A DNA stretch of 20,339 nucleotides, taken from Leptospirillum sp. (lineage in GTDB: Bacteria; Nitrospirota; Leptospirillia; Leptospirillales; Leptospirillaceae). Made by a program: the position numbers and the translations under genes. Positions 1-7,867 of this stretch are shown here, piece after piece. The notes under the pieces are model-generated. The model searched no databases. It was given only the letters and a program-made list of their open reading frames with translations, and was not told the origin of the DNA. The stretch's first letter is position 1; each line of letters opens with the position of its first letter. The stretch is taken from contig DAHWKF010000034.1 in the NCBI GenBank assembly GCA_027343785.1, positions 1-20,339 of the forward strand. The letters are read 5' to 3'.

Positions 1-927
1 GGGAATCATCCGGAAAATCCTCTCCTGTTCGGGATATCGAAGACGTGTCTGGAAGCCGACCAGATTGAAGGCTGTTTCCTGCGCGTTTTCCGGACGGAGC
101 TGGACGACGGCATAGGGCTCCCGGCCGGTGGACGGATCCACGAGTCCGACCGGACGGAGAGGTCCGAAAGCCAGCGTCTGCAGACCCGTCTCGACCAGCG
201 TCTCGATCGGCTGGCAGGCCTGGAAAGCCCGCAGGACCTCCGGATTATCCTCGACCCCCTCGTGCGGGGGCACCCGTTCCCCCGACAGGAGCGATTCGCA
301 AAACCTTTCATAGGTGTCCTGGTCCATCGGAGCGTTCCAGTGATCCCCCTTCCCCGGTTCGCCATGGCGGTCTCCCCTGAACAGGAGACCGAAATCGAGC
401 GAATCGGCTTCCAGGATGGGGGCGATCGCATCATAAAAAGACAGCCGGCCTCCGGGCAGATGTCCGGTCAGATCACGGACGAGGGCCGGATGGGTGAGGG
501 GTCCCGTCGCAATGACCAGCGGGCGCTGGGCCGGCAATCGTTCCACGACCCCCCGCTCGACATGGATGAGGGGGTTGTCCATCACCTCCCGGGTCAGGTG
601 GCGGGCAAAGAGGTCCCGGTCGACGACCAGCGCTCCTCCTCCCGGTATCTGTGCGGCCATGGCCGCCCGGATGACGGGAGAACCCGACTTCAGCAGTTCT
701 TCCTTCAGCAGGCCGTGAGGTGTCTGGGGATTGAGGCTTTTCAGGGAGTTGGAGCAAACCAGTTCGCCCAGCAGATCCGTCTTGTGGGCGCCACTCGTGA
801 CACGGGGCCGCATTTCGTGCAGGGTGACCGGATATCCCCGTCCGGCGAGACGGAGAGCGACTTCCGTACCGGCCAGCCCCCCGCCGACAACCGTGACGGG
901 CGGTCGCCTATCCCCCCTGGGACGCAT
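1..927 (-). CDS. trmFO: TrmFO, tRNA (uracil-54-C5)-methyltransferase, folate/FAD-dependent (partial, C-terminus off window)
   Basis: The enzyme makes 5-methyluridine at tRNA position 54 using methylenetetrahydrofolate and FADH2, in the cytoplasm. The reading frame is open from an ATG at 927 to the window edge, giving about 309 residues of a family usually near 440. An N-terminal FAD-binding GGGLAGTE motif lies at residues 15-22, followed by HEMRP (37-41) and GAHKTDLLGELVCSNSL (46-62). Cys58 matches the conserved active-site region Cys of the family. The visible end carries VGFQTRLRYPEQ, also typical. The start overlaps the 3' end of topA by 20 bases, and the dprA-topA-trmFO order is a well-known arrangement. 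No clear ribosome site precedes the ATG, so expression is probably coupled to topA. The identification is secure; the start is less so. Confidence 0.95.
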   Translation of the reverse strand, partial: MRPRGDRRPPVTVVGGGLAGTEVALRLAGRGYPVTLHEMRPRVTSGAHKTDLLGELVCSNSLKSLNPQTPHGLLKEELLKSGSPVIRAAMAAQIPGGGALVVDRDLFARHLTREVMDNPLIHVERGVVERLPAQRPLVIATGPLTHPALVRDLTGHLPGGRLSFYDAIAPILEADSLDFGLLFRGDRHGEPGKGDHWNAPMDQDTYERFCESLLSGERVPPHEGVEDNPEVLRAFQACQPIETLVETGLQTLAFGPLRPVGLVDPSTGREPYAVVQLRPENAQETAFNLVGFQTRLRYPEQERIFRMIP

Positions 928-3484
928 GGGTGCACGCTTCGTTGGGACAGACCAGTTCCATGGACTTCTTCCCCAGGCGGACCTGGTAGGGGAACTGGCA
1001 GTCGGGACAAGGATCCCGGACCGGCTCGCCGTTCAACAGATAAGTACAGTCCGGATAACGGCTGCAGCCATAAAAAGTCCCCCGCTTCCCCTTCCGGGGG
1101 ACGAGTTCCCCCTTGCACCCCTTGACGGGACAGGGCAGACCCGTGGGAAGAGGACGGGTCCCCTTGCACCCCGGGTACCGGGTGCAGGCCCAGAAGGTGC
1201 CAAACCGTCCGCGCTTGATGACCATCGGCTGGCTGCAGTCGGGACAGGAGGGTGCGTCGCCCGGGGCGATCGCCGGAAGGGCGGCCTCCGCCTTCGGTGG
1301 CCAGGGACGGGTGGTCCGGCACTCCGGATACCGGGTGCAGGCCAGAAAGGTTCCGAACCGACCTTTCTTGATCGCCATCGGCGCCTGGCAGACGTGGCAC
1401 ACCTCCCCTTCCGGCACCGCTTCCTCGACAATCCGGATCCCTCCGTCTTCCTCGACGAAGTTTCGCGTGGTCCGGCATTCCGGATACCGGGAACAGGCCA
1501 GATAGGAACCGTTTTTCCCCCACTTCCGGTTCATCGGCGCACCACAGGCCGGACAGGGCACCTCCGTCGGAATCTCCAGTTTCTTGAGGTTCGCCATCCC
1601 CCCCTCCCGGGCTTTTTCCACCTCGCGGTTGAAGGGCATGTAGAAATCTCCCACGACGTCGCGGTAGGCCCGCTCCCCTTCCTCGACCTGGTCGAGCTCC
1701 TCCTCCATCCGGGCGGTGAACCGGACGTTCATGAGATCCGGAAAAGAGTCTACCAGAAGGCCGTTGACGGCCTTTCCCAGATCGGTGGGGTGGAAGCGGT
1801 TTTCTTTTTTCTCGACGTACTCCCTCTCCTGGATCGTGGACAGGATCGTGGCATAGGTACTGGGCCTTCCGATCCCCTTTTCTTCCAGCTCCCGGATCAG
1901 GGAAGCTTCTGAAAAACGGGGAGGGGGCTCGGTAAAATGCTGGGACGGGGTCACATCCCCGACAGACAGGGGCTCTCCGGTTTCAAGCGGAGGGAGGAGA
2001 CGGTCCTCCCCTTCTCCCGTGGCGTTCTCCTCGCCACGAGAATCCCCGATTCCGCGGAGGGCCAGAAAACCGGGGGCCTTCAGAATCCGGCCGTTCGCCC
2101 GAAATACGTCTCCCCGGTCACCTTCGACCTGCACCGTCGTCTGAAGATAAAGAGCGGGAGACATCTGGCTTTCGATGAAACTTTTCCAGATCAGGTCGTA
2201 GACCTTGAGGAGGTCGGGTTCGATCACGCCCCGCAAGGACTCCGGCGTGCGGGTGACATCGGTCGGGCGGATGGCTTCATGGGCGTCCTGGATCCCCTTG
2301 CGGTTCTTGTAGGCCGGGGATCGGGACGGAAGCCCTTCGGGATGATGCTGCCGGATCCAGCGTCGTGCAGCCTCCGCCGCTTCGGGAGAGACCCTTACCG
2401 AATCGGTTCTCATGTAGGTGATCAGACCCACCGGACCCTGCCCTGGAACGTCGACCCCCTCGTAAAGTTTCTGGGCGACGGTCATCGTTTTCTTGGCCGA
2501 AAATCGGAGCCGGTTGGCCGCATCCTGCTGGAGACGGCTGGTCGTGAGCGGAGGAGCGGGGTTTCGTTTCTTGTCGGACCGGGTGATCTCCCCGACAGTA
2601 AACCGCTCCTGCCGGATTCGCTCCACCGTCTCTCCCGCGGATCCGGCGTCCGGAAGGGAGGGCTTGTCTCCGGCCACTCGATCCAGACGGGCCACAAATG
2701 TCGGGGGTGTCCGGGCGTCCAGGGGAGCGAAAACGGCGTCGACGGTCCAGTATTCCTCCCGGACGAACCGCTGGATCTCCTCTTCCCGGTCGCAGACCAG
2801 CCGGACGGCCACAGACTGGACCCGTCCCGCGGAGAGTCCCCTGCGAACCCGATCCCAGAGAAGGGGGGAGATGGTGTATCCGACGATCCGGTCGAGGGCG
2901 CGACGGGCTTTCTGCGCCTCCACCTTCCGGACGTCGATCTCTCCGGGTTCTTCCAGGGCAGACCGGATGCCGCCTTCCGTCAGTTCATGAAACAGGACCC
3001 GTTTGGGGGGATGCGGCAGCGTGTCGAGCTCCGTGGCGATATGGTAGGCGATCGCCTCCCCTTCCCGATCCGGGTCACTCGCGAGGTAGACTTCCCGGGC
3101 AGATTTCGCTTCGGAGCGGATCTCCGAAAGAATTTTCTTCTTGTCCGGGTGGACTTCGAACTCCATGGCGAAATCATGGTCCAGGTCGATGCCGAGCCGT
3201 GAGGGCGGAAGATCCTTGACATGTCCGACGGACGCCTTTACCAGGTATCCCGAACCCAGGACGCGGGAAAGCGTCCGGGCCTTTGTGGGGCTCTCGACGA
3301 TGATCAGCGTCTTGCCGGCGCTTTTCGCCCGGGAAGGAGGGGTGGATGCGCCGCCCGCTTTCTTCCCGGATGAAGACTTCGCGGTCTTCCCGGTCGTCTT
3401 TTTCCCTGTGGCCTTCTTCACGGCAGGCTTCGTTTCCTTCGCCTTTGCCGGTTTCGTCGTCTGTTCCGTTTTTTTACCTGCCAA
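908..3484 (-). CDS. topA: DNA topoisomerase I (type IA) with five C-terminal zinc-ribbon modules
   Basis: This enzyme relaxes negatively supercoiled DNA by transient single-strand cleavage. The 858-residue protein has a TOPRIM domain (about 58-170) with IIVESPTKA (catalytic Glu64) and SDPDREGE (Asp137, Asp139, Glu141). The catalytic tyrosine is Tyr357 in GLITYMRTDS. Five cysteine modules follow near residues 644-670, 696-722, 747-773, 785-813 and 826-851. The first four are close copies with the pattern CxxC...C-[ST]-RYP-x-C (the fourth has a wider first pair), and the last is degenerate. Residues 1-57 form a Lys/Thr/Ala-rich tail ahead of TOPRIM, an unusual place for a basic tail. The start is TTG at 3484, overlapping the dprA stop by 11 bases; the only ribosome-site-like sequence is a GGGAG about 10 bases upstream. 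Family assignment is certain; the TTG start is likely but not proven. Confidence 0.97.
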   Translation of the reverse strand: MAGKKTEQTTKPAKAKETKPAVKKATGKKTTGKTAKSSSGKKAGGASTPPSRAKSAGKTLIIVESPTKARTLSRVLGSGYLVKASVGHVKDLPPSRLGIDLDHDFAMEFEVHPDKKKILSEIRSEAKSAREVYLASDPDREGEAIAYHIATELDTLPHPPKRVLFHELTEGGIRSALEEPGEIDVRKVEAQKARRALDRIVGYTISPLLWDRVRRGLSAGRVQSVAVRLVCDREEEIQRFVREEYWTVDAVFAPLDARTPPTFVARLDRVAGDKPSLPDAGSAGETVERIRQERFTVGEITRSDKKRNPAPPLTTSRLQQDAANRLRFSAKKTMTVAQKLYEGVDVPGQGPVGLITYMRTDSVRVSPEAAEAARRWIRQHHPEGLPSRSPAYKNRKGIQDAHEAIRPTDVTRTPESLRGVIEPDLLKVYDLIWKSFIESQMSPALYLQTTVQVEGDRGDVFRANGRILKAPGFLALRGIGDSRGEENATGEGEDRLLPPLETGEPLSVGDVTPSQHFTEPPPRFSEASLIRELEEKGIGRPSTYATILSTIQEREYVEKKENRFHPTDLGKAVNGLLVDSFPDLMNVRFTARMEEELDQVEEGERAYRDVVGDFYMPFNREVEKAREGGMANLKKLEIPTEVPCPACGAPMNRKWGKNGSYLACSRYPECRTTRNFVEEDGGIRIVEEAVPEGEVCHVCQAPMAIKKGRFGTFLACTRYPECRTTRPWPPKAEAALPAIAPGDAPSCPDCSQPMVIKRGRFGTFWACTRYPGCKGTRPLPTGLPCPVKGCKGELVPRKGKRGTFYGCSRYPDCTYLLNGEPVRDPCPDCQFPYQVRLGKKSMELVCPNEACTHASQGG
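1160..1560 (-). repeat. Tandem zinc-ribbon repeats inside topA (about 150-base period)
   Basis: Near 1165-1240, 1318-1385 and 1478-1545 the same DNA recurs, with blocks such as ggataccgggtgcaggcc and close variants. They encode successive CxxC...CTRYPxC modules 50-52 residues apart. The nucleotide similarity points to internal duplication of the zinc-ribbon unit rather than only ancient protein homology. Confidence 0.7.
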
Positions 3485-4364
3485 TTTCCGATTCTCCCAA
3501 TGCCAGGATCACATCCTCTGCCGAAAACACCTTCTTTGCCCCCTGCTCCAGAAGGATTCCGGGACCTTCCCCCGTGTCCTTCCAGGCCCCTCCGTCATAT
3601 ACCACCACCTCCCGGCCTTCTTCCAGCGCCCGCCGGACGGTGATCGACGTTCCGGAGGCCCGCCTGTGGGGTCCTGCCACCAGACCTGCCGAAAGGCCGA
3701 CGATGATACGGTTCCGGAAGGGAAAATGCCAGCCTTCGGGCTGGCTTCCCGGGGGGAACTCCGACACGACGCCACCGCCGCCGGAAAGGATCGATGCCGC
3801 CAGATCACGGTGATACGAAGGGTAGACAATGTCCAGTCCCGTGCCGACCACCGCCACGGTCGTGCCACGTCCCGAGAGCGCTCCGCGATGGGCGGCTCCG
3901 TCCAGCCCTGCGGCCAGGCCCGAAACGATCGGCAGACCAAAAACCGCCAGATCGCGGGCCAGATTCTCGAACCCCCGGCGGGCTTCCACCGTTGGGCGGC
4001 GCGTTCCCGCCATCGCGATTCCGGGGCGGATCGGCAGGACACCCTGAAAAAAAAGGACCAGCGGCGGGTCGGAAAGACGCGTCAGAATTTCCGGATAATC
4101 CGGCTCACCGATCGCGATCATCATAATCCCCTGCTCTTTGGCTTTGTCAAGAACCCGGAGGGCCATCTCGCCAAAAGAGTCCGGAACGGGGGCGAGTTGA
4201 CCGGATGAAAGGGGAAATCGGCTCTCCCCCTTTTCGCCGGAGAACGCCAGGGGATCCCGGCCGGAAAGGGCTATCCGGTCCAGCCGCCAGAGAGAGAGCG
4301 CCAAAAGTCCGGCGATATCTGCCGGTCCGGCAGTCGGCCGGCTCGGGACAAACGGTTCTCGCAA
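3474..4364 (-). CDS. dprA: DprA/Smf, DNA-processing single-strand binding protein
   Basis: DprA protects incoming single-stranded DNA and loads RecA during natural transformation. With a TTG start at 4364 the protein has 296 residues. The Rossmann-like core shows AGTRRPT (119-125), SGLAAGLDGAAHRGAL (148-163), GTGLDIVYP (174-182), SEFPPG (201-206) and FRNRIIVGLS (216-225). The helical N-terminal region (about 15-60) is poorly conserved and there is no C-terminal winged-helix extension. The TTG start is chosen because a perfect AAGGAG (4374-4379) sits 9 bases before it. An in-frame GTG at 4457 would add 31 residues but has no ribosome site. The gene is first of dprA-topA-trmFO and overlaps topA by 11 bases. 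A divergent gene starts at 4471. Confidence 0.92.
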   Translation of the reverse strand: MREPFVPSRPTAGPADIAGLLALSLWRLDRIALSGRDPLAFSGEKGESRFPLSSGQLAPVPDSFGEMALRVLDKAKEQGIMMIAIGEPDYPEILTRLSDPPLVLFFQGVLPIRPGIAMAGTRRPTVEARRGFENLARDLAVFGLPIVSGLAAGLDGAAHRGALSGRGTTVAVVGTGLDIVYPSYHRDLAASILSGGGGVVSEFPPGSQPEGWHFPFRNRIIVGLSAGLVAGPHRRASGTSITVRRALEEGREVVVYDGGAWKDTGEGPGILLEQGAKKVFSAEDVILALGESEIGR

Positions 4365-4470
4365 CTTGCTGTTCTCCTTGACCCCGTCGCCGGCATCTGG
4401 CAAAAAAGGGATGTGCGTCGGGCGCGTCCGGACGATTCCGTCAAACGCTCGCGACACCGGGAGGGGCCTG

Positions 4471-4740
4471 ATGAATATAGGACTGTACCACCTGTTTCTC
4501 TATGCGACGATCATATTGACAGCCTTGACGGGGGCGGGAATCTACTATTATCTGGCGGACAGGAAGAAAAACCGGACCACCCTCCCCTCGCTGGGGGATC
4601 ATGACCGGTTGCTCGTCCTCGAGCGGGAAATCCAGAATCACAGGGAACGGCTGGACGCGCTGATCAGGGAACGGGACGCGCTGTCGGCCCGGCTCAGCGG
4701 GAAAGGAGGCCCGCAGGCCCCGCCACCGGAGGCTCCCTAG
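4471..4740 (+). CDS. Small membrane protein with a coiled coil, unknown function
   Basis: This 89-residue protein begins at an ATG preceded by a GGGAGGGG ribosome site. Residues about 5-28 (LYHLFLYATIILTALTGAGI) form one hydrophobic membrane segment. A basic stretch DRKKNR follows, then a charged heptad-like helix at about 44-75 (LLVLEREIQNHRERL and onward), and a Pro-rich end. I recognise no family. The topology suggests a membrane-anchored coiled coil facing the cytoplasm, by the positive-inside rule. It is divergent from dprA, and its stop overlaps that of the convergent gene within a shared CTAG. In-frame starts upstream (from 4366) lack ribosome sites and would lie over the dprA leader. 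Confidence 0.7.
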   Translation: MNIGLYHLFLYATIILTALTGAGIYYYLADRKKNRTTLPSLGDHDRLLVLEREIQNHRERLDALIRERDALSARLSGKGGPQAPPPEAP

Positions 4741-5219
4741 TCCCCCTGGTCCACGTACAGGTCTTCCCGGTCCCCCCGGTACCCGAACAGTTCGGCGTAA
4801 CGGCCCCAGTTGACCAGAACCTGGAACTGGCCCTCGGGGTCTTCCTGCGGGAACGTCTCCATCAGTCGTTCCCGGATTTTTTCCGCCGGCAGGGATTTGT
4901 CCTCCTCTTTCATCAGCCACCCCAGTACGGTCTGGAAGACCGGCAGCGTCAGTATCCTTTCCCGAATCAATTTTTTCCGCCCATTGATATCTTTTTTGAG
5001 AATCTCCCGCCCCAGGTCGGTCAGGGTGATATCCCCGCCCGGCGTCTGGACAAAACCGAGGGATTCCGCCGCCCGTACCAGCTGCAGCTCCTCCCCCAGT
5101 TCCAGACGAAGATCGAGCCCCAGCTGATACAGATCGCCTCCGCCTCCGGCTTCTTCCAGAACTTTCAGAAGACCCATGATCTTGCTGATCCCCGGATACT
5201 GCTCCGGATCACTTTCCAT
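4737..5219 (-). CDS. Stand-alone AAA-associated C-terminal domain protein (ABC-transporter linked)
   Basis: This 160-residue soluble protein resembles the AAA-associated C-terminal domain that is normally fused behind the ATPase of nitrate/sulfonate-type ABC transporters. It begins with ISKIMGLLKVLEEAGGGGD, followed by DLYQLGLDL, TLTDLGREILKKDINGRKKL and the C-terminal LVNWGRYAELFGYRGD. The central part reads like a winged helix (LGFVQTPGGDITLTDLG). GGAGG lies 4 bases before the ATG. It is the last gene of the permease-ATPase-associated-domain set, 61 bases after the ATPase. In fused relatives the domain is thought to regulate or assemble the transporter, which is inferred here. The split state is notable. 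Confidence 0.85.
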   Translation of the reverse strand: MESDPEQYPGISKIMGLLKVLEEAGGGGDLYQLGLDLRLELGEELQLVRAAESLGFVQTPGGDITLTDLGREILKKDINGRKKLIRERILTLPVFQTVLGWLMKEEDKSLPAEKIRERLMETFPQEDPEGQFQVLVNWGRYAELFGYRGDREDLYVDQGD

Positions 5220-5247
5220 ACAACCTCCAGGTCACATGATTGCCTCA

Positions 5248-5263
5248 GGCCGGAACACCGGCC
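5248..5263 (-). other. GC-rich hairpin between ATPase and AAA-associated genes
   Basis: GGCCGG-AACA-CCGGCC is a perfect 6-base stem with a 4-base loop in the 61-base spacer. On the minus transcript no U-run follows, so it looks like an intra-operon stability or attenuation element rather than a Rho-independent terminator. Confidence 0.5.
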
Positions 5264-5280
5264 CGTTTTCCAGACTTAGG

Positions 5281-6048
5281 TCAGGATATCAGGGAAAATA
5301 TCCGGTCCGACAGACGGTCGAACTCGGGGTCCCTCCGGTCCCTCGGCCGGGGCAGGTCCACACGGATCTCCTCGACGACGTGTGTCGGACGGCGGGCCAG
5401 CACCACCACCCGGTCGGACATCAGGATCGCCTCCTCGATGATATGGGTCACCATCACGATGGTGCGGACCGACATCTCCGGATCTTTCCAGAGCATCAGG
5501 ACTTCGTCCCTGAGCGTGAGGGTTGTGAGGGCGTCGAGGTTGGAAAAGGGCTCGTCCATCAACAGGATCGCCGGTTCGATGCAAAGGGCGCGGGCGAGCC
5601 CCACCCGCTGCTTCATGCCGCCGGACAGTTCACGAGGGTAGGCTTCCTCGTATCCTTCCAGGCCGACCTTGTCGATATAGAAGGCCACTTTTCGCCGGAT
5701 CAATTCCGTCTCCACCCCCCGGGCGACCAGGCCGAGGGAGACGTTTTCCCAGACGTTGAGCCACGGATACAGCGCGAATCCCTGGAAAACCATTCCCATG
5801 TCGCCATTGACGCCGGTCTGCAGACGATCCTGGTAGAGAACCTTGCCCGACGTGGGGGCGATCAGCCCCTGCAGGATCCGGAGCAGAGTGCTCTTCCCGC
5901 AACCCGAAGGGCCGACAAAAGAGACGAATTCCCCCTCCGAAATGTCGAGGGAAAGGCCGCGGATCGCCGGGTTGATCCGTCCCTGCTCGGAAAAATCGCG
6001 GTCCACATCCACCAGCCGAAGGAAGGGCGTCTTATCCATCGAGACCAT
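5281..6048 (-). CDS. ABC transporter ATP-binding protein, nitrate/sulfonate/taurine type
   Basis: This 255-residue nucleotide-binding subunit should power the adjacent permease at the inner membrane. It has Walker A GPSGCGKST (46-54), Q-loop Gln89 in VFQGFALYPW, signature LSGGMKQRVGLARAL (141-155), Walker B ILLMDEP with Glu166, D-loop SNLD and switch His202. The closest family by memory is SsuB/TauB/NrtD. The C-terminus stops soon after the ABC core, so the extra domain seen in many relatives is absent and is supplied by the next gene. The start overlaps the permease stop: ATG at 6048 gives a 17-base overlap, and a second ATG at 6039 (MDKTP) is equally possible. The substrate cannot be read from the sequence. 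Confidence 0.94.
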   Translation of the reverse strand: MVSMDKTPFLRLVDVDRDFSEQGRINPAIRGLSLDISEGEFVSFVGPSGCGKSTLLRILQGLIAPTSGKVLYQDRLQTGVNGDMGMVFQGFALYPWLNVWENVSLGLVARGVETELIRRKVAFYIDKVGLEGYEEAYPRELSGGMKQRVGLARALCIEPAILLMDEPFSNLDALTTLTLRDEVLMLWKDPEMSVRTIVMVTHIIEEAILMSDRVVVLARRPTHVVEEIRVDLPRPRDRRDPEFDRLSDRIFSLIS

Positions 6049-7759
6049 AGCGGGATGTCACCCGTTCGTAGAGGGGTGTCCAGAAGAACCGGTTAAAGGT
6101 CACGACGACGACGGTCATCATCAAAAGCGTGGCGACAATGAGGATTTCATTGCCCGATCCGTAGGTCACGCGGTCCAGAAAGGCCCCGATGCCCCGGACG
6201 GAATAGTTTTGCCGGTCATAGACGACATACTCTGAGACAATCAGGGCGTTCCATCCTCCGCCAAAAGCGGTGATCGATCCCGTCACAATGGACGGGTAGA
6301 GAAACGGGAAGAAGACTTTCCGGAGAAACAGTCTTCCCCGTATTCCCATGGTCATGGAAACTTCGCGGAGCTCGTTGGGAAAGCTTCCGACCCCGGCGAG
6401 AAGGTTGAACAGAAGATACCACTGCATGCCTGAAAGCAACAGGAGCACCGAGGCCAGGTTCATGCTGTGGGTCGTCCGGACAACCAGAACGATGATGAAC
6501 GGGAACAGGGCCGTCGCCGGCACCGACGCCATGATCTGGGCCACCGGCATGACATACCGCGTCAGGCGCGGGTTGACGAAGACATACCATGCCAGGGGAA
6601 CCGTCCAGCAAAGGGAAAGAACATACCCTGCCAGAAGCCGGAGCATGGAATACAACAGATCGAGAGGCAACTCCGAAAGCTCCGGCCAGGGGATCCCCTT
6701 GTCCAGCCCGATCACCATGCTTTTGGCCCCCGACAGGATGAGCCAGGCCAGAACGAACCCTCCCGCCACCATCATAAACCTTGATGGCCATCCTCCCAAA
6801 CCCCTCCCCCCTCCCCCGTTTTTCGAAAAGCGGGGGATCTTCCGGAGAAGGGCATAGACCCCTGCAAGGAAACGGTCGATCAACCCGGACAGCAGCATCC
6901 GCGGCGTTTCCAGAAAATCGCTCTCCAGGAGCCATTCCCGAAATACTGAACGGGTTTCACGAACCGGAGAAGCGCTCTGGTCGATCGAAAATCGCTGGGC
7001 CCAGACCATGATCGGCCGGAAGAGGAAAAAGTCCATCAGAATGACGGTCATGACCAGAAGGAGGATTCCGGCGACGGCGTCCAGAATCTTGCCGGAAGCG
7101 GTGGACACGACCAGAAAACTGCCCAGTCCCCGCAGCCGGTATTGGACGGAGCCCATCGATATCATTTCGCAGGCGATCAGGAAATACCACCCCTGGGCCC
7201 AGGACAGGATCGAATTGTAGACCATCTTCGGGATAGTCACCGGAATCAGGAAGTAGACCAGGCGGATCCATCCGGGCGCCTTGAACCCCGAAAGAAGTTC
7301 CACGTATTCGGATGGGGCGGTCCGGATGGATTCGAAAACGGCGAACGCCATGTTCCACGCCATGCTGGTCGCAATCAGCACGACGCTCGCCAGTTCAACA
7401 CCGTCCATGGGGTTCCGGAAGAAACGGATCAGGAGGAAAATGACCGCCGGAAAAAAACCCAGCACCGGTATGGACTGGAGAATATCCAGAAGGGGGAGCA
7501 GAATCCGCTCGCCCCACCGGGTCAGGGCTGTCAGCAACCCGTAGACATAGGCGAAGACCAGGGACAGAAAGTAGGCCGCAAAAAGGCGCAGGACGGAACG
7601 CAGGAGATCCCCGGGCAAGGAAGACAGGTCCGCCTCCCGTAACGGGGCCGGATGGAAATGGGCGGAATGCCGGAAGATCATCCAGAGCACCAGAACCAAA
7701 AAGGCCAGGAGCACGGCCAGGATCCCGACAGGGGCCCGACCCCCGGGTGTCTTGTTCAT
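6032..7759 (-). CDS. ABC transporter permease, two fused membrane domains, nitrate/sulfonate type
   Basis: This 575-residue inner-membrane protein holds two SsuC/TauC-like permease halves, about residues 1-270 and 325-575. Each half has about six hydrophobic segments and an ATPase-contact loop: EYVELLSGFKAPGWIRLVY in the first and ELREVSMTMGIRGRLFLRK in the second. The linker (about 275-325) is charged and Gly-rich (KNGGGGRGLGGW). Such double permeases form the whole channel in one chain and pair with the AAA-associated-domain ATPases. It is first in the set; GGGAGGA lies about 10 bases before its ATG. No periplasmic binding protein is encoded within the window, so the substrate is unknown, and nitrate, sulfonate or another small anion would be a guess. 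Confidence 0.92.
   Translation of the reverse strand: MNKTPGGRAPVGILAVLLAFLVLVLWMIFRHSAHFHPAPLREADLSSLPGDLLRSVLRLFAAYFLSLVFAYVYGLLTALTRWGERILLPLLDILQSIPVLGFFPAVIFLLIRFFRNPMDGVELASVVLIATSMAWNMAFAVFESIRTAPSEYVELLSGFKAPGWIRLVYFLIPVTIPKMVYNSILSWAQGWYFLIACEMISMGSVQYRLRGLGSFLVVSTASGKILDAVAGILLLVMTVILMDFFLFRPIMVWAQRFSIDQSASPVRETRSVFREWLLESDFLETPRMLLSGLIDRFLAGVYALLRKIPRFSKNGGGGRGLGGWPSRFMMVAGGFVLAWLILSGAKSMVIGLDKGIPWPELSELPLDLLYSMLRLLAGYVLSLCWTVPLAWYVFVNPRLTRYVMPVAQIMASVPATALFPFIIVLVVRTTHSMNLASVLLLLSGMQWYLLFNLLAGVGSFPNELREVSMTMGIRGRLFLRKVFFPFLYPSIVTGSITAFGGGWNALIVSEYVVYDRQNYSVRGIGAFLDRVTYGSGNEILIVATLLMMTVVVVTFNRFFWTPLYERVTSRYGLDG
6795..6817 (-). other. G-quadruplex-forming motif in permease linker
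   Basis: On the coding (minus) strand the order is five G, A, six G, A, four G, TTT, three G: four G-runs of at least three with loops of 1, 1 and 3 bases. It encodes the Gly-rich inter-domain linker around residues 315-322. Confidence 0.6.
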
Positions 7760-7786
7760 CTAGCGTGGGTCCTCCCGACGATCACT

Positions 7787-7815
7787 TTGATTTTTCACCC
7801 TTTATCGTGGAGAAT
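7787..7815 (+). promoter_or_regulatory. Possible sigma-70 promoter for the DUF948/YtxH pair
   Basis: TTGATT and GAGAAT are separated by 17 bases, each matching the consensus hexamer at 4 of 6 positions, in an AT-richer patch of the divergent spacer 7760-7867. Transcription would begin near 7822, about 46 bases before the chosen start codon. Confidence 0.25.
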
Positions 7816-7867
7816 GGAGTCAGAAACATTACGGGTCCTCCCCAACGCCCCGAAACGGCAGGAGAAG

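Noticed and set aside
731..3202. Long plus-strand open frames opposite topA (393 and 421 codons)
   Set aside because: They are antisense to an unmistakable topoisomerase, have no recognisable motifs, and arise from GC-rich codons lacking stops on the complement.
4389..4402. Shared 14-mer ccggcatctggcaa at about 4389 and 19269
   Set aside because: About one such coincidence is expected by chance in a window of this size; the contexts are unrelated.
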